Source: Helicobacteraceae bacterium
Lineage (GTDB): Bacteria; Campylobacterota; Campylobacteria; Campylobacterales; SZUA-545
NCBI GenBank assembly: GCA_031276985.1
Contig: JAISMA010000219.1
Location: 1 to 6,800, forward strand
Length of the DNA: 6,800 bases
Direction: 5' to 3'
Shown here: positions 1 to 6,800 of the stretch, piece by piece
Layout: each line of letters opens with the position of its first letter
How positions within the stretch are numbered: position 1 is the stretch's first letter
Notes under the pieces: generated by a model
Told to the model about the DNA's origin: nothing
The model's database searches: none
What the model saw: the letters and a program-made list of their open reading frames with translations, nothing else
Made by a program: the position numbers and the translations under genes

Positions 1-65
1 TTGTACGCCATTGCGATAAACAGCAGAATAAACACAATTGCCGCCGCAACGATAATGCCCCACAT
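1..65 (-). CDS. 5' end of a small membrane protein gene (partial)
   Basis: Only the first 21 codons lie in the window. They read MWGIIVAAAIVFILLFIAMAY, which is almost wholly hydrophobic and looks like an N-terminal transmembrane segment or uncleaved signal anchor. The ATG at 65-63 is preceded by a strong Shine-Dalgarno AGGAGGG (76-70) at normal spacing, so the start is well supported even though the rest of the gene is missing. The gene diverges from pcm across a 114-base gap. I do not recognise the family, because too little is visible. Its function could be anything membrane-anchored at the N terminus. Confidence 0.7.
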   Translation of the reverse strand, partial: MWGIIVAAAIVFILLFIAMAY

Positions 66-92
66 TGAGCCCTCCTAATTTTGACCGCGCTT

Positions 93-121
93 ATTCTGAC
101 ACGCGCGCGCTTAGTTTACAA
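93..121 (-). promoter_or_regulatory. Candidate sigma-70 promoter for the left-edge membrane gene
   Basis: On the minus strand TTGTAA (121-116) is followed after 17 bases by CAGAAT (98-93), which is preceded by TG in the extended -10 position. Each box matches its consensus at four of six bases. A start near 86 would give a leader of about 20 bases containing the AGGAGGG site. This is a visual match only. Confidence 0.35.
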
Positions 122-145
122 AACGGCGTTTGAAAAAAATAGATA
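115..145 (+). promoter_or_regulatory. Candidate promoter for pcm
   Basis: TTTACA (115-120) and TAGATA (140-145) lie 19 bases apart in the A/T-rich stretch just upstream of pcm. The -35 box overlaps that of the divergent candidate promoter on the other strand, so the two genes may compete for polymerase. The spacing is long, so the call is weak. The A-rich tract at 132-139 between the boxes would suit an organism that does not rely on a firm -35 box. Confidence 0.3.
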
Positions 146-179
146 AACTTACGGCGCTAAAACAAATCAAGGAAAATTT

Positions 180-812
180 ATGGCGTTAAACCAAGCGCAG
201 GCGGTTTTCGCCGCGTCGATCGCCGAAAAGCTGGCGTTGTCGAAAAAGACGATAAACGCCTTTGCCGAAGTTGATCGCGCGCCGTTTATTCCGAGCGGTT
301 TGGAGCGAATGACATACTCGTGCGACGCGCTGCCAATGGGAGCGAATCTGCGGCTTTCGTCGCCGTTAACGGTCGCTAAGATGACGGCGGCGCTGGACGC
401 GGATCATGCCGACGGGGTTTTGGAGATTGGCTGCGGGAGCGGTTATCAGGCGGCGATACTTAGCCGTATTGCGCGGCGCGTTTTTACGATCGAGCGAATC
501 GAGAGGCTGGCGATCGAGGCGAAAGCGCGGTTTAAGGCGCTGAATTACCTTAATATCAACGTTCGTTTTGACGACGGGCATAACGGCTGGAAAACTTACG
601 CGCCTTTTGATCGGATACTGCTTAGTTGCGAAACGGAAGCGATCGCGCCGCCGCTTTTGGAACAGCTTGCGATTGGCGGCGTTTTGGTCGCGCCGATCGA
701 CGGGCGAATAACGCGAATCGTTAAGCGCCAAAGCGGTTCTTTAGCCAAAGAAACGCTGGATGATTGCGCCTTTGTGCCTATGCTGCGCGGCGTTGAAAAA
801 GAGCGCCGCTAA
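180..812 (+). CDS. pcm: Protein-L-isoaspartate O-methyltransferase
   Basis: This cytoplasmic repair enzyme transfers a methyl group from S-adenosylmethionine to isoaspartyl residues in aged proteins, starting their return to normal aspartate. The 210-aa length is typical of the family. Residues 60-72 (SSPLTVAKMTAAL) match the conserved substrate-side segment (ISxPxxVAxM in E. coli Pcm). Residues 80-90 (VLEIGCGSGYQ) are the SAM-binding motif I, residues 101-107 (VFTIERI) carry the acidic residue of the next strand, residues 131-137 (DDGHNGW) are the family's DG-x-x-GW motif, and 166-173 (GGVLVAPI) and 198-206 (FVPMLRGVE) are the usual C-terminal strands. The ATG is preceded by AAGGAA (169-174) five bases upstream. 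It appears monocistronic. Downstream I see no convincing intrinsic terminator, only the palindromic repeat. The family call is firm. Confidence 0.94.
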   Translation: MALNQAQAVFAASIAEKLALSKKTINAFAEVDRAPFIPSGLERMTYSCDALPMGANLRLSSPLTVAKMTAALDADHADGVLEIGCGSGYQAAILSRIARRVFTIERIERLAIEAKARFKALNYLNINVRFDDGHNGWKTYAPFDRILLSCETEAIAPPLLEQLAIGGVLVAPIDGRITRIVKRQSGSLAKETLDDCAFVPMLRGVEKERR

Positions 813-850
813 CGTCGCCGCCCATTTGCGTAGCGCTCGCGCCCTCTTGC

Positions 851-899
851 GTCGTTCCCGCGTCTCTCTCCGTCATTCTGCGCGAAGTCGCAGAATCTA
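851..899. repeat. Palindromic intergenic repeat-like element
   Basis: ATTCTGCG (875-882) and CGCAGAAT (889-896) form a perfect 8-bp inverted repeat around a CGAAGT loop. The surrounding word CGTCATTCTGCGCGAAG resembles a dispersed intergenic family I recall from unrelated bacteria (GTCATTCTGAGCGAAG...GAATC). A partial second copy, CGTCGTTCCCGCG (851-863), sits just upstream and aligns with the start of the main unit. The location, between the convergent 3' ends of pcm and the glycosyltransferase gene, is typical for such elements. It could also act as a weak hairpin at the end of pcm transcripts, but no T-run follows directly. The copy number in the genome cannot be seen from this window. Confidence 0.5.
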
Positions 900-977
900 T
901 TCTCTAACAAATAGGGTTTTAAGATTTTTTCAATCAAAAAGCGCCCGCTCGCGTTGTTTTGCGTTTATCGTCGTGGC

Positions 978-1008
978 AAAAAGCGCGGATCGTTTGAATA
1001 ATCGGCGC
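978..1008 (-). terminator. Rho-independent terminator of the glycosyltransferase gene
   Basis: On the minus strand, seven bases after the stop codon, GCGCCGAT (1008-1001) pairs with ATCCGCGC (990-983) around a 10-base loop. The 8-bp stem has a single C-C mismatch, and TTTTT (982-978) follows directly. The position and the U-run fit intrinsic termination. No folding energy was computed. Confidence 0.6.
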
Positions 1009-1015
1009 GAGGTCG

Positions 1016-2121
<1,106 letters not shown>

Positions 2122-2130
2122 TTATTTGCC

Positions 2131-2155
2131 CTCCCGTCTTTGGCGGCGCATTATA
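2131..2155 (-). promoter_or_regulatory. -10 box and Shine-Dalgarno for the glycosyltransferase gene
   Basis: A perfect TATAAT lies at 2155-2150 on the minus strand. A transcript starting near 2143 would have a leader of about 22 bases containing GGGAGGG (2137-2131), with the TTG start at 2121. A TTGACA (2173-2168) is also present, but only 12 bases from the -10 box, too close for a normal pair. With standard 17-base spacing the -35 would be TTATTT. The box suggests the gene can be expressed apart from the upstream operon. Confidence 0.55.
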
Positions 2156-2237
2156 CAAACAACCGCCTGTCAAAATAACGACGATTGCGCCGATTGAAGC
2201 GGCGGGAGAAAAAATGCGGTGGATTTGCTTGTCGGCG

Positions 2238-2969
2238 CTATTCCAAAGGTCGATAGAACTCTTCGGAATTGGTTTTCGCGTACCCTTTTGGAAGCGCGAA
2301 CTCTTCGGACGCGACGCTTTTTTGCTCCGCTTTCACAACCGCCGTTTGTATCAGTCCGCCGCCAGGATCGCGCTCGATCGTTTTGATCGGATAGCCTTGC
2401 TTTATCAGACCTATATATTCGTCGCTAAGCTCGATGCGCGTTTGATCGCTTGTCGCAAACGATCCGCTTAGCCACAGCATTATCTCGTTTAATTTTTTTG
2501 GATCGATTTCGTTATAAGCGGTTAGTTTCGGCGCGATAAACAGCTCTTTTTTCGGTTCTCCGTTTGCCAAAATCAGATATTTTTCGCCGCTAAAACCGCT
2601 TGCGACGAAGCGTTCTTTAAGTTTTTTTATCAAGATTGTTTTATCTTCTTCAACCGCGCCTGCCGCGCCAAAAATATTATCCTCTTCGTTCATTTCGCTC
2701 ATGGCGTTTTTACGCAGCTCCGCCGCAACCTCGTCGATACGTCCGCCAAAATAGCTCTTATCGCTGTCGCGCACGAAATAAACCGTTTCTTGTTTCAGGT
2801 CGATAATCAGCGTTTCGCCTTTGGTTTGTTGCTTGTAACGTTGAGAATCTATCGTAATGCGGCTATGGGATTTTTCGCCGACGGCGTAATTTGTCGTCTC
2901 CTCGATTATCCAGCCGCCTTCGAGATCAAGCGCGACCGATAGCGCCGCGCCGCAAGCGAGCAAGCGCAT
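2238..2969 (-). CDS. Exported DUF4412-like protein of unknown function
   Basis: The 243-aa product begins with a short, mostly hydrophobic stretch (residues 3-15, LLACGAALSVALD) that may act as a cleavable export signal, so a periplasmic site is likely. Two segments resemble DUF4412-type periplasmic proteins. Residues 54-73 (LIIDLKQETVYFVRDSDKSY) match the 'iiDl..k..y..d...K.Y' strand pair, and residues 189-230 (IKQGYPIKTIERD ... ALPKGY) match the 'G.Plk...FxlPxGY' ending. I recall no biochemical role for this group. The ATG is preceded by GGGGAGG (2983-2977) at good spacing, which fixes this start. The gene follows rnhB after a 34-base gap and is probably the last member of the operon. LLAC at residues 3-6 looks like a lipobox but comes too early in the protein. 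The family call is from memory and moderate. Confidence 0.8.
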   Translation of the reverse strand: MRLLACGAALSVALDLEGGWIIEETTNYAVGEKSHSRITIDSQRYKQQTKGETLIIDLKQETVYFVRDSDKSYFGGRIDEVAAELRKNAMSEMNEEDNIFGAAGAVEEDKTILIKKLKERFVASGFSGEKYLILANGEPKKELFIAPKLTAYNEIDPKKLNEIMLWLSGSFATSDQTRIELSDEYIGLIKQGYPIKTIERDPGGGLIQTAVVKAEQKSVASEEFALPKGYAKTNSEEFYRPLE

Positions 2970-3003
2970 ACTTCAACCTCCCCTTTAATTAAAGCCGAAT
3001 ACT

Positions 3004-3567
3004 TTAGCGACTTTCCGCAAAAAGATCAATAGTCGCAACTTTGCGAATCTTGAAACTCTTGCGGTGAAAAGGCGTCAAACCAAACCGTCCAATCGCCTCC
3101 AAGTGCGCTTTCACGCCGTAACCTTGATGACTTGCAAAGCCGTATTGCGGATAGTTTTCCGCAAGCGACAAAAGCGCGCGATCTTTGGCGGTTTTGGCGA
3201 GTATGCTCGCCGCCGCGACCTCCGCAACGCTTGCGTCGGCTTTGACAAGCGTTTCCACGCCCGCGACGCCGTACGCGCAAGAGCCGTCGTATAGGTAACG
3301 ATCGGCTTTGATCGCGGATTTAATCTCGATTAGTCCAGATCGCAAACACGCGCTCAAACCGTTTTCGTCGATTGCGGCGGCGTCAAACATAACGACGTGA
3401 AAAACCGCGTTTGTCTTGATGATTTCGGCTAACTCGAAACGTTTTTTCGCGCTTAACTTTTTGGAATCGTCCAGATCGTCGATTTTAGCCGCTAACACCG
3501 CGCCCGCAATCGCCATTGGTCCCGCCAAACACCCGCGCCCCGCTTCGTCGATTCCGCACAGGATCAT
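3004..3567 (-). CDS. rnhB: Ribonuclease HII
   Basis: This cytoplasmic endonuclease cuts the RNA strand of RNA-DNA hybrids and nicks at single ribonucleotides misincorporated in DNA. The 187-aa product carries the family's motifs in order. GIDEAGRG (5-12) holds catalytic D7 and E8 and the ribose-sensing GRG. DDSKKLS (33-39) follows, then YDG (93-95) with D94, then ADASVAEVAAASILAK (110-125) with D111. That completes the acidic DEDD set. HQGYG (147-151) contains the conserved tyrosine, although Gln replaces the usual Lys of HKGY. FHRKSF (167-172) ends the core. The ATG at 3567 overlaps the stop of the WD40 gene as ATGA, implying translational coupling. There is no strong Shine-Dalgarno of its own. 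An upstream in-frame start at 3633 would add 22 basic residues inside the neighbouring gene and is unlikely. Confidence 0.95.
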   Translation of the reverse strand: MILCGIDEAGRGCLAGPMAIAGAVLAAKIDDLDDSKKLSAKKRFELAEIIKTNAVFHVVMFDAAAIDENGLSACLRSGLIEIKSAIKADRYLYDGSCAYGVAGVETLVKADASVAEVAAASILAKTAKDRALLSLAENYPQYGFASHQGYGVKAHLEAIGRFGLTPFHRKSFKIRKVATIDLFAESR

Positions 3568-4982
3568 TGATTTTCGTCGCCGTTTGCGCCCGCCGCGTCG
3601 TCGATAATTTTGACGGGCGTTTGCTCGCCCCACGCGTCTTTGATCGTGATTTCGCGCAATATCAACGCGCCGTCTTTTATTATGAAAATCGCGCGCGGTT
3701 CGTAAGAGGGATTGTAAAACAGCTCAAAGGCGTTATCTTGCGCGATTTCAAACTCGATCTTGCGCGAAAAATCGCCGTAAAACGATCGCAAAAAGCCCGA
3801 AACGCTTTGATTTTCCTCGTTGTAAACCAGATCGCTCAAGCGCGGATCGCCCCAATAGATCGACAGCGCTTTTTCCAGCGCGGCGAGTCGTTTTTCATCG
3901 AAACTTTCGCGCCCGATTGTCTCGTCGCTTGAGATCGCGCCGCCATATTCGCGCAAAGCCAATTCGTCGGCTTGTCTTGCGATCTCCTCAAAACCGATCG
4001 CGTTTGGATCAATCGCGCTGAAAAGCTGCAGCTTTGTCGAGGCGCAAGCGATCAGATCGCCTTTGAAGGCGATTGCGTTTATGCCGCCCGCGTTCGTTTG
4101 AAAATTATGCGTCTCCTCGCCGCGAGCCAAATCCCAAAAACGCGCGATCATATCGTCGCCGCCGCTGGCAAGCAAGCCGTTTTCCGCCGCGATAGCGCGT
4201 ATTGCGGCGGGCGCTTTGAAAATCTTTTTCTGCGCGAAACGCGCCAAATCCCAAACGCGAATCGTTCCGTCCGCGCCGCCCGAAAAAATTTCGCCGTTTT
4301 TCGCCGCAATCGCGTAAATCTGCCCTTTATGCCCTTTGAGCGTTTTTACGAGCTTGCCGTTTTGGAGATCGTAGATTTTAATCAGTCCGTCCGCGCCGCC
4401 GCGAACGATATGGTTTTGCGTTATCGCAACCGCGTTGATCGCGCCGCGCCCGTCGCTTATTTGGCGAATTAGCCCGCCGTTTTTGGCGTTCCATACGCGA
4501 ATAACGCCGCCGACGTCCGCGCTAACCAGCGTTTGCCCGCTTAGCGCAATCGACGCAATCGGCTTTACGTGTCCCGAAAAAAGGCGGATCTGTTTGCCGC
4601 TTGAAACGCTCCACGCCCTGATCGTCCGATCGGCGGACGCGCTAAAAACAACCGCGTCGTCCTCGCCAAACGCCACCGCCGTTACCTTGTCGGCGTGTCC
4701 TGAAAATTCGCGCGTTATCGCGCCGCTCGCGCTTTCTTGCAGCACAACGCGCTTGTCCCAATCGCCGCTTAATATCCGGTCGCCTTCGCGCGAAAACGCG
4801 ACCGCGCTAAAAAGCGACGATACGCCAAATTCGGCGATGGTTTTATCGGCTCTTGCCTTCCAAACGACTTGCGGCGCGGGCGTTTCGACCGCCATGCTTA
4901 AGTCGGTTTCCACGATCGCGCTCTCTTTTGAAGCGCACCCCGTTAGCGCCGCGATCAGAGCTATGTAAATTATCGTTCTCAT
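3564..4982 (-). CDS. WD40-repeat (seven-bladed propeller) lipoprotein
   Basis: The 472-aa product has a lipoprotein signal with lipobox LTGC, so Cys16 is the likely lipidated residue anchoring it to a periplasmic membrane face. Residues 50-322 contain seven WD40 units, with recurrent S-A-D-x-T-I-R-x-W and G-G-A-D-G-x-I-x-[VI]-[WY]-D strands ending near W124, W164, Y204, W244 and W283. The first and last units are weaker. The fold is a protein-binding beta-propeller; the partner is unknown. Residues about 335-460 form a separate non-WD domain (YWGDPRLSDLVYNEE, FYNPSYEPRAIFIIKDG) that I do not recognise. The gene starts four bases after the stop of the phosphoribosyltransferase gene and overlaps rnhB by four, so it is mid-operon. 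The start has only a weak Shine-Dalgarno (TAAG), consistent with coupling. Propellers occur in Campylobacterota accessory proteins such as NapL, but nothing here links this one to nitrate reduction. Confidence 0.88.
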   Translation of the reverse strand: MRTIIYIALIAALTGCASKESAIVETDLSMAVETPAPQVVWKARADKTIAEFGVSSLFSAVAFSREGDRILSGDWDKRVVLQESASGAITREFSGHADKVTAVAFGEDDAVVFSASADRTIRAWSVSSGKQIRLFSGHVKPIASIALSGQTLVSADVGGVIRVWNAKNGGLIRQISDGRGAINAVAITQNHIVRGGADGLIKIYDLQNGKLVKTLKGHKGQIYAIAAKNGEIFSGGADGTIRVWDLARFAQKKIFKAPAAIRAIAAENGLLASGGDDMIARFWDLARGEETHNFQTNAGGINAIAFKGDLIACASTKLQLFSAIDPNAIGFEEIARQADELALREYGGAISSDETIGRESFDEKRLAALEKALSIYWGDPRLSDLVYNEENQSVSGFLRSFYGDFSRKIEFEIAQDNAFELFYNPSYEPRAIFIIKDGALILREITIKDAWGEQTPVKIIDDAAGANGDENQ

Positions 4983-4986
4983 GGGC

Positions 4987-5472
4987 TTACTTTATCACAC
5001 TTTTCGTTGGATCGATCTCCCAAAAAAAGTCGATCCATTCGTCGCTTTCTCGCGCGAAAAAATCGGCGCGTATCGACGCGGACGGTTTTTGAAACAGCGC
5101 CGCCGTTTTGAAAACCGTCGCGGGATAGCGATCGCTTAGGGCGCTTAAAACGGCTTTCATAGTTTCGCCGCTGTCGATAATTTCGTCGACGATCAGCGCG
5201 TATTTAACGCCGCTAAGATCGGGCGCGTTTTGTATTTGCGGCGCGGATAGTTTTTCGCGCCCCGAGTAACTAACGGCGCGTATCAGCGCGACGTTACGCA
5301 TATCTAACGCCATAGCCAAAAAGTGCGCGAAGGTAAGTCCGCCGCGGCTAACGGCGATTACGCAGTCGATTCGCTCCGCTTTTAAGCCGATCGCTAGCGC
5401 TCTTAAATCGGCGATAAACGCGGCGTAGTCGTAGTATCGTTTCAGCGATCGCTCCTTTTTACCGCAAAGCAT
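4987..5472 (-). CDS. Gpt-like purine phosphoribosyltransferase
   Basis: This is a type I phosphoribosyltransferase, which joins a base to PRPP, most likely guanine, xanthine or hypoxanthine in cytoplasmic purine salvage. Residues 93-105 (LIVDEIIDSGETM) are the PRPP-binding loop. The usual paired acidic residues appear as DE, with Ser for the usual Thr of the D-[TS]-G-x-T end. SRGG (42-45) is the pyrophosphate loop, and WIDFFWE (146-152) resembles the W-x-x-F-P-W-E ending of bacterial Gpt-like enzymes. Base specificity cannot be told from sequence alone. As drawn from the ATG at 5472 the protein has 161 aa, but that ATG lacks a Shine-Dalgarno. A CTG at 5445, behind AAGGAG (5457-5452), would give 152 aa starting at KRYYDY, close to the length I recall for H. 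pylori Gpt. It is the first gene of the four-gene operon and diverges from the repeat lipoprotein gene. Confidence 0.88.
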   Translation of the reverse strand: MLCGKKERSLKRYYDYAAFIADLRALAIGLKAERIDCVIAVSRGGLTFAHFLAMALDMRNVALIRAVSYSGREKLSAPQIQNAPDLSGVKYALIVDEIIDSGETMKAVLSALSDRYPATVFKTAALFQKPSASIRADFFARESDEWIDFFWEIDPTKSVIK

Positions 5473-5476
5473 AACA
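5468..5476 (-). promoter_or_regulatory. Possible extended -10 element overlapping the annotated ATG of the phosphoribosyltransferase
   Basis: On the minus strand TGTTATGCT (5476-5468) fits the TGnTAnnnT form of an extended -10 box and includes the ATG at 5472-5470. No good -35 is seen, which is common in Campylobacterota. If used, transcription would begin near 5461, downstream of that ATG, and translation would then have to start lower down, at the CTG at 5445. This is speculative. Confidence 0.25.
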
Positions 5477-5519
5477 AAAATTGGCGATAATTGCGTTTAA
5501 CAAACAATAAGGAGCGGCA

Positions 5520-6800
5520 ATGAGATTCGTCATAACTGCGTCCGCTTTGATTTTCGCCCTGTCGTTTTCGGGTTGCGCGGCTTTGTTAATCGAGCAGGAA
5601 TGGCTTGATTCGGGCTTTAGCGCCGAGGATTACGATCGGACGAGAACGTGGGTCGAGCTTAAAGTCGCGCCGAAAGAGGCGAAGGCGTGGGAGGAAGCGG
5701 GATTTGTTCCAAGCTACAAAGACAGCCAAACGGAACGAATCAAACGACACAAAAATATGCCGAACAACTTGATTTTTGATCATGGTCCAAACGTTTGGCG
5801 GCAAAACGGATTTAGCCAAAAAGAGCTTGGCGAGGCGCTTGAAAGCGGGATTCCCTCGTCGCGTTTTAGCGCGTTCAAGCCTAGCGCCATTAAAGAGCTA
5901 AAGCGCATGCGTATTCCGCCCAAAGAGTGGCGTTATTATCTGGCTTCCTCCAATTCCCAAACCAAAAACTACGATCTGAACGCCGTTAAGAGCTTAAGAT
6001 CGGCGGGGCTATCGGGCGAGCAAATCAACGAATGGCGAACCGCGAAGCGCCAAAACGAAGGCGGCTGGACGCAAGAGGAGGCGATCGCGTGGATCAAAGC
6101 GGGCGTTAAAACGCCTAGCGAAGCGGTCGAAGCCGAACGCGGCGGCTACTCTCCGAAAGTCTGGTCGGCGCTCAAAGCAAGCGGCGTGTCGGAAGCGGAT
6201 TGGAGTTACTGCATAAGCAATGGGCTTTCGCCGCAAGCGGCTAAGGCGTGGGCGGACGCGGGCGTTAAATGCACGCGATCGACGCCAAAAGCGTATATTA
6301 ACGCGAAACTTTCCCCATCGCAGGTTAAGCCGTGGGCGCGATCGGGCTTTGACGCGACGAGCGCGATAGCGTTTATCAAGCGCGGTTTTAAGGCGGACGA
6401 AGCCAAAAGCTGGCTGAAAACCTTTAGCGTCGATATTATTACCATAAGCGAGATAGCCGCGTGGAAACAAGCCTCGTTTACTCCTAGCGAAGCTAAAAAA
6501 TGGCGCGATCTCACCAAAACTCCAAGCGTCGCCAAAGGTTACAAAAACGCGGGCTTGACAAATAATCGAATTACGCAATTGCTAATCAATAACAACGTAG
6601 CGCCGTCGGCGGCAAAAGGCGAATATAGAAAGATATATGGCGCGTGCGGTTTGGATTTCGCTTCCGATCGCGTTTTTTTGACGCAAGCGCCTTCGTCGTG
6701 GGGCGACGCAAAAACCTATGAATCGATCGGCAAGTGCGTTATCCCCGCCGGTTTTAGCCTTTTTAGAGTGCTGGGAAATAACGGATTTCTTTATAGAATC
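5520..6800 (+). CDS. Lipoprotein built of 13-residue W-x-x-A-G-F repeats (3' end outside window)
   Basis: The reading frame is open for 427 codons to the window edge. The start ATG has AAGGAG (5509-5514) five bases upstream. Residues 1-19 (ending ALSFSGC) are a lipoprotein signal with Cys19 as the lipidation site. From about residue 28 to 360 the protein consists of degenerate 13-residue units of the form W-x-x-A-G-[FVL]-[ST]-P-x-E-A-x-x, for example EEAIAWIKAGV, AAKAWADAGV, QVKPWARSGF and EAKKWRDL. The unit is probably a short helix plus turn, stacking into a rod or solenoid on the periplasmic or outer face of a membrane. Residues after about 370 (KIYGACGLDFASD..., two Cys) lack the repeat and may begin another domain. 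I do not recognise a named family and assign no function. It is transcribed away from the phosphoribosyltransferase operon. Confidence 0.85.
   Translation, partial: MRFVITASALIFALSFSGCAALLIEQEWLDSGFSAEDYDRTRTWVELKVAPKEAKAWEEAGFVPSYKDSQTERIKRHKNMPNNLIFDHGPNVWRQNGFSQKELGEALESGIPSSRFSAFKPSAIKELKRMRIPPKEWRYYLASSNSQTKNYDLNAVKSLRSAGLSGEQINEWRTAKRQNEGGWTQEEAIAWIKAGVKTPSEAVEAERGGYSPKVWSALKASGVSEADWSYCISNGLSPQAAKAWADAGVKCTRSTPKAYINAKLSPSQVKPWARSGFDATSAIAFIKRGFKADEAKSWLKTFSVDIITISEIAAWKQASFTPSEAKKWRDLTKTPSVAKGYKNAGLTNNRITQLLINNNVAPSAAKGEYRKIYGACGLDFASDRVFLTQAPSSWGDAKTYESIGKCVIPAGFSLFRVLGNNGFLYRI
5601..6599 (+). repeat. Degenerate 13-residue protein repeat region
   Basis: Aromatic or large hydrophobic residues mark the unit start at residues 44, 57; 93, 106; 159, 172; 218, 231, 244; 259, 272, 285, 298; and 315, 328, 341, each 13 apart within a group. 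Breaks of 14-19 residues, or longer, separate the groups. A hydrophobic residue follows five positions later in nearly every unit, usually after Gly. The DNA is not visibly repetitive, so the units are old and diverged. Confidence 0.75.

Noticed and set aside
897..929. CTATT/AATAG hairpin with nearby T-runs as a pcm terminator
   Set aside because: A 5-bp A/T-rich stem with the first T-run separated by GGG is too weak to call.
2150..2173. TTGACA and TATAAT as a perfect sigma-70 promoter pair
   Set aside because: Each box is perfect, but the spacing is 12 bases, well short of the usual 16-18. Only the -10 box is credited.
2188..2204. Hairpin CGCCG/CGGCG as a terminator for the upstream operon
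   Set aside because: The stem is only 5 bp and no T-run follows on the minus strand, so intrinsic termination is not supported.
2952..2969. LLAC at residues 3-6 of the DUF4412-like protein as a lipobox
   Set aside because: Only two residues precede it, leaving no room for the basic and hydrophobic parts of a lipoprotein signal. The start is fixed by a strong ribosome site.
3568..3633. N-terminal extension of RNase HII starting at 3633
   Set aside because: It adds a low-complexity Arg-rich stretch that overlaps the end of the WD40 gene. The family starts just before GIDEAGRG, and the ATGA overlap gives a natural start at 3567.
4435..4968. 177-aa plus-strand open frame opposite the WD40 gene
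   Set aside because: It is antisense to clear WD40 repeats, lacks a ribosome site and a recognisable domain, and arises from the GCG-rich codon use.
6009..6578. 189-aa minus-strand open frame opposite the repeat lipoprotein
   Set aside because: It is Arg- and Phe-rich shadow sequence complementary to a well-supported gene with a signal peptide and ribosome site.

Overview
The window looks like chromosomal DNA of a Gram-negative bacterium of moderate GC, rich in GATC and GCGATCGC words. A Campylobacterota (Helicobacter/Sulfurimonas-like) host is my best guess. It rests on the short Gpt-like phosphoribosyltransferase, the Pcm and RNase HII types, two Lol-type lipoproteins, and a glycosyltransferase gene carrying a long dinucleotide tract, as seen in Helicobacter and Campylobacter surface-sugar genes. 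This is inference from memory of the families, not a database result.

Layout. At the left edge is the 5' end of a small membrane-protein gene on the minus strand (1-65). It diverges from pcm (180-812, plus), a protein-L-isoaspartate O-methyltransferase. A roughly 200-base gap follows. It holds a palindromic element that resembles a dispersed intergenic repeat (about 851-899) and the terminator of the convergent gene. On the minus strand, 1016-2121 is a fucosyltransferase-like glycosyltransferase gene split by a (CT)16 tract. As sequenced it is out of frame (OFF). One repeat unit fewer, or two more, would restore a continuous protein of 367 aa or slightly longer. It has its own TATAAT box, a strong Shine-Dalgarno with a TTG start, and a terminator.

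Upstream of it, also on the minus strand and transcribed from about 5470 down to 2238, is a compact four-gene run. It comprises a Gpt-like purine phosphoribosyltransferase, a seven-bladed WD40 lipoprotein (4-base gap), rnhB (ATGA stop/start overlap with the WD40 gene) and an exported DUF4412-like protein. Tight spacing suggests one operon combining nucleotide salvage, RNA/DNA-hybrid repair and two envelope proteins.

Diverging from that run, and leaving the window at the right edge, is a plus-strand lipoprotein gene (5520 to beyond 6800). Its mature part is built from degenerate 13-residue repeats of the form W-x-x-A-G-[FVL]-[ST]-P-x-E-A-x-x. I cannot assign this protein to a named family.

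The points most worth following are the phase-variable glycosyltransferase, the 13-residue-repeat lipoprotein, a possible CTG start for the phosphoribosyltransferase, and the clear excess of GCGATCGC. I saw no tRNA, rRNA, CRISPR array, insertion sequence or replication origin.
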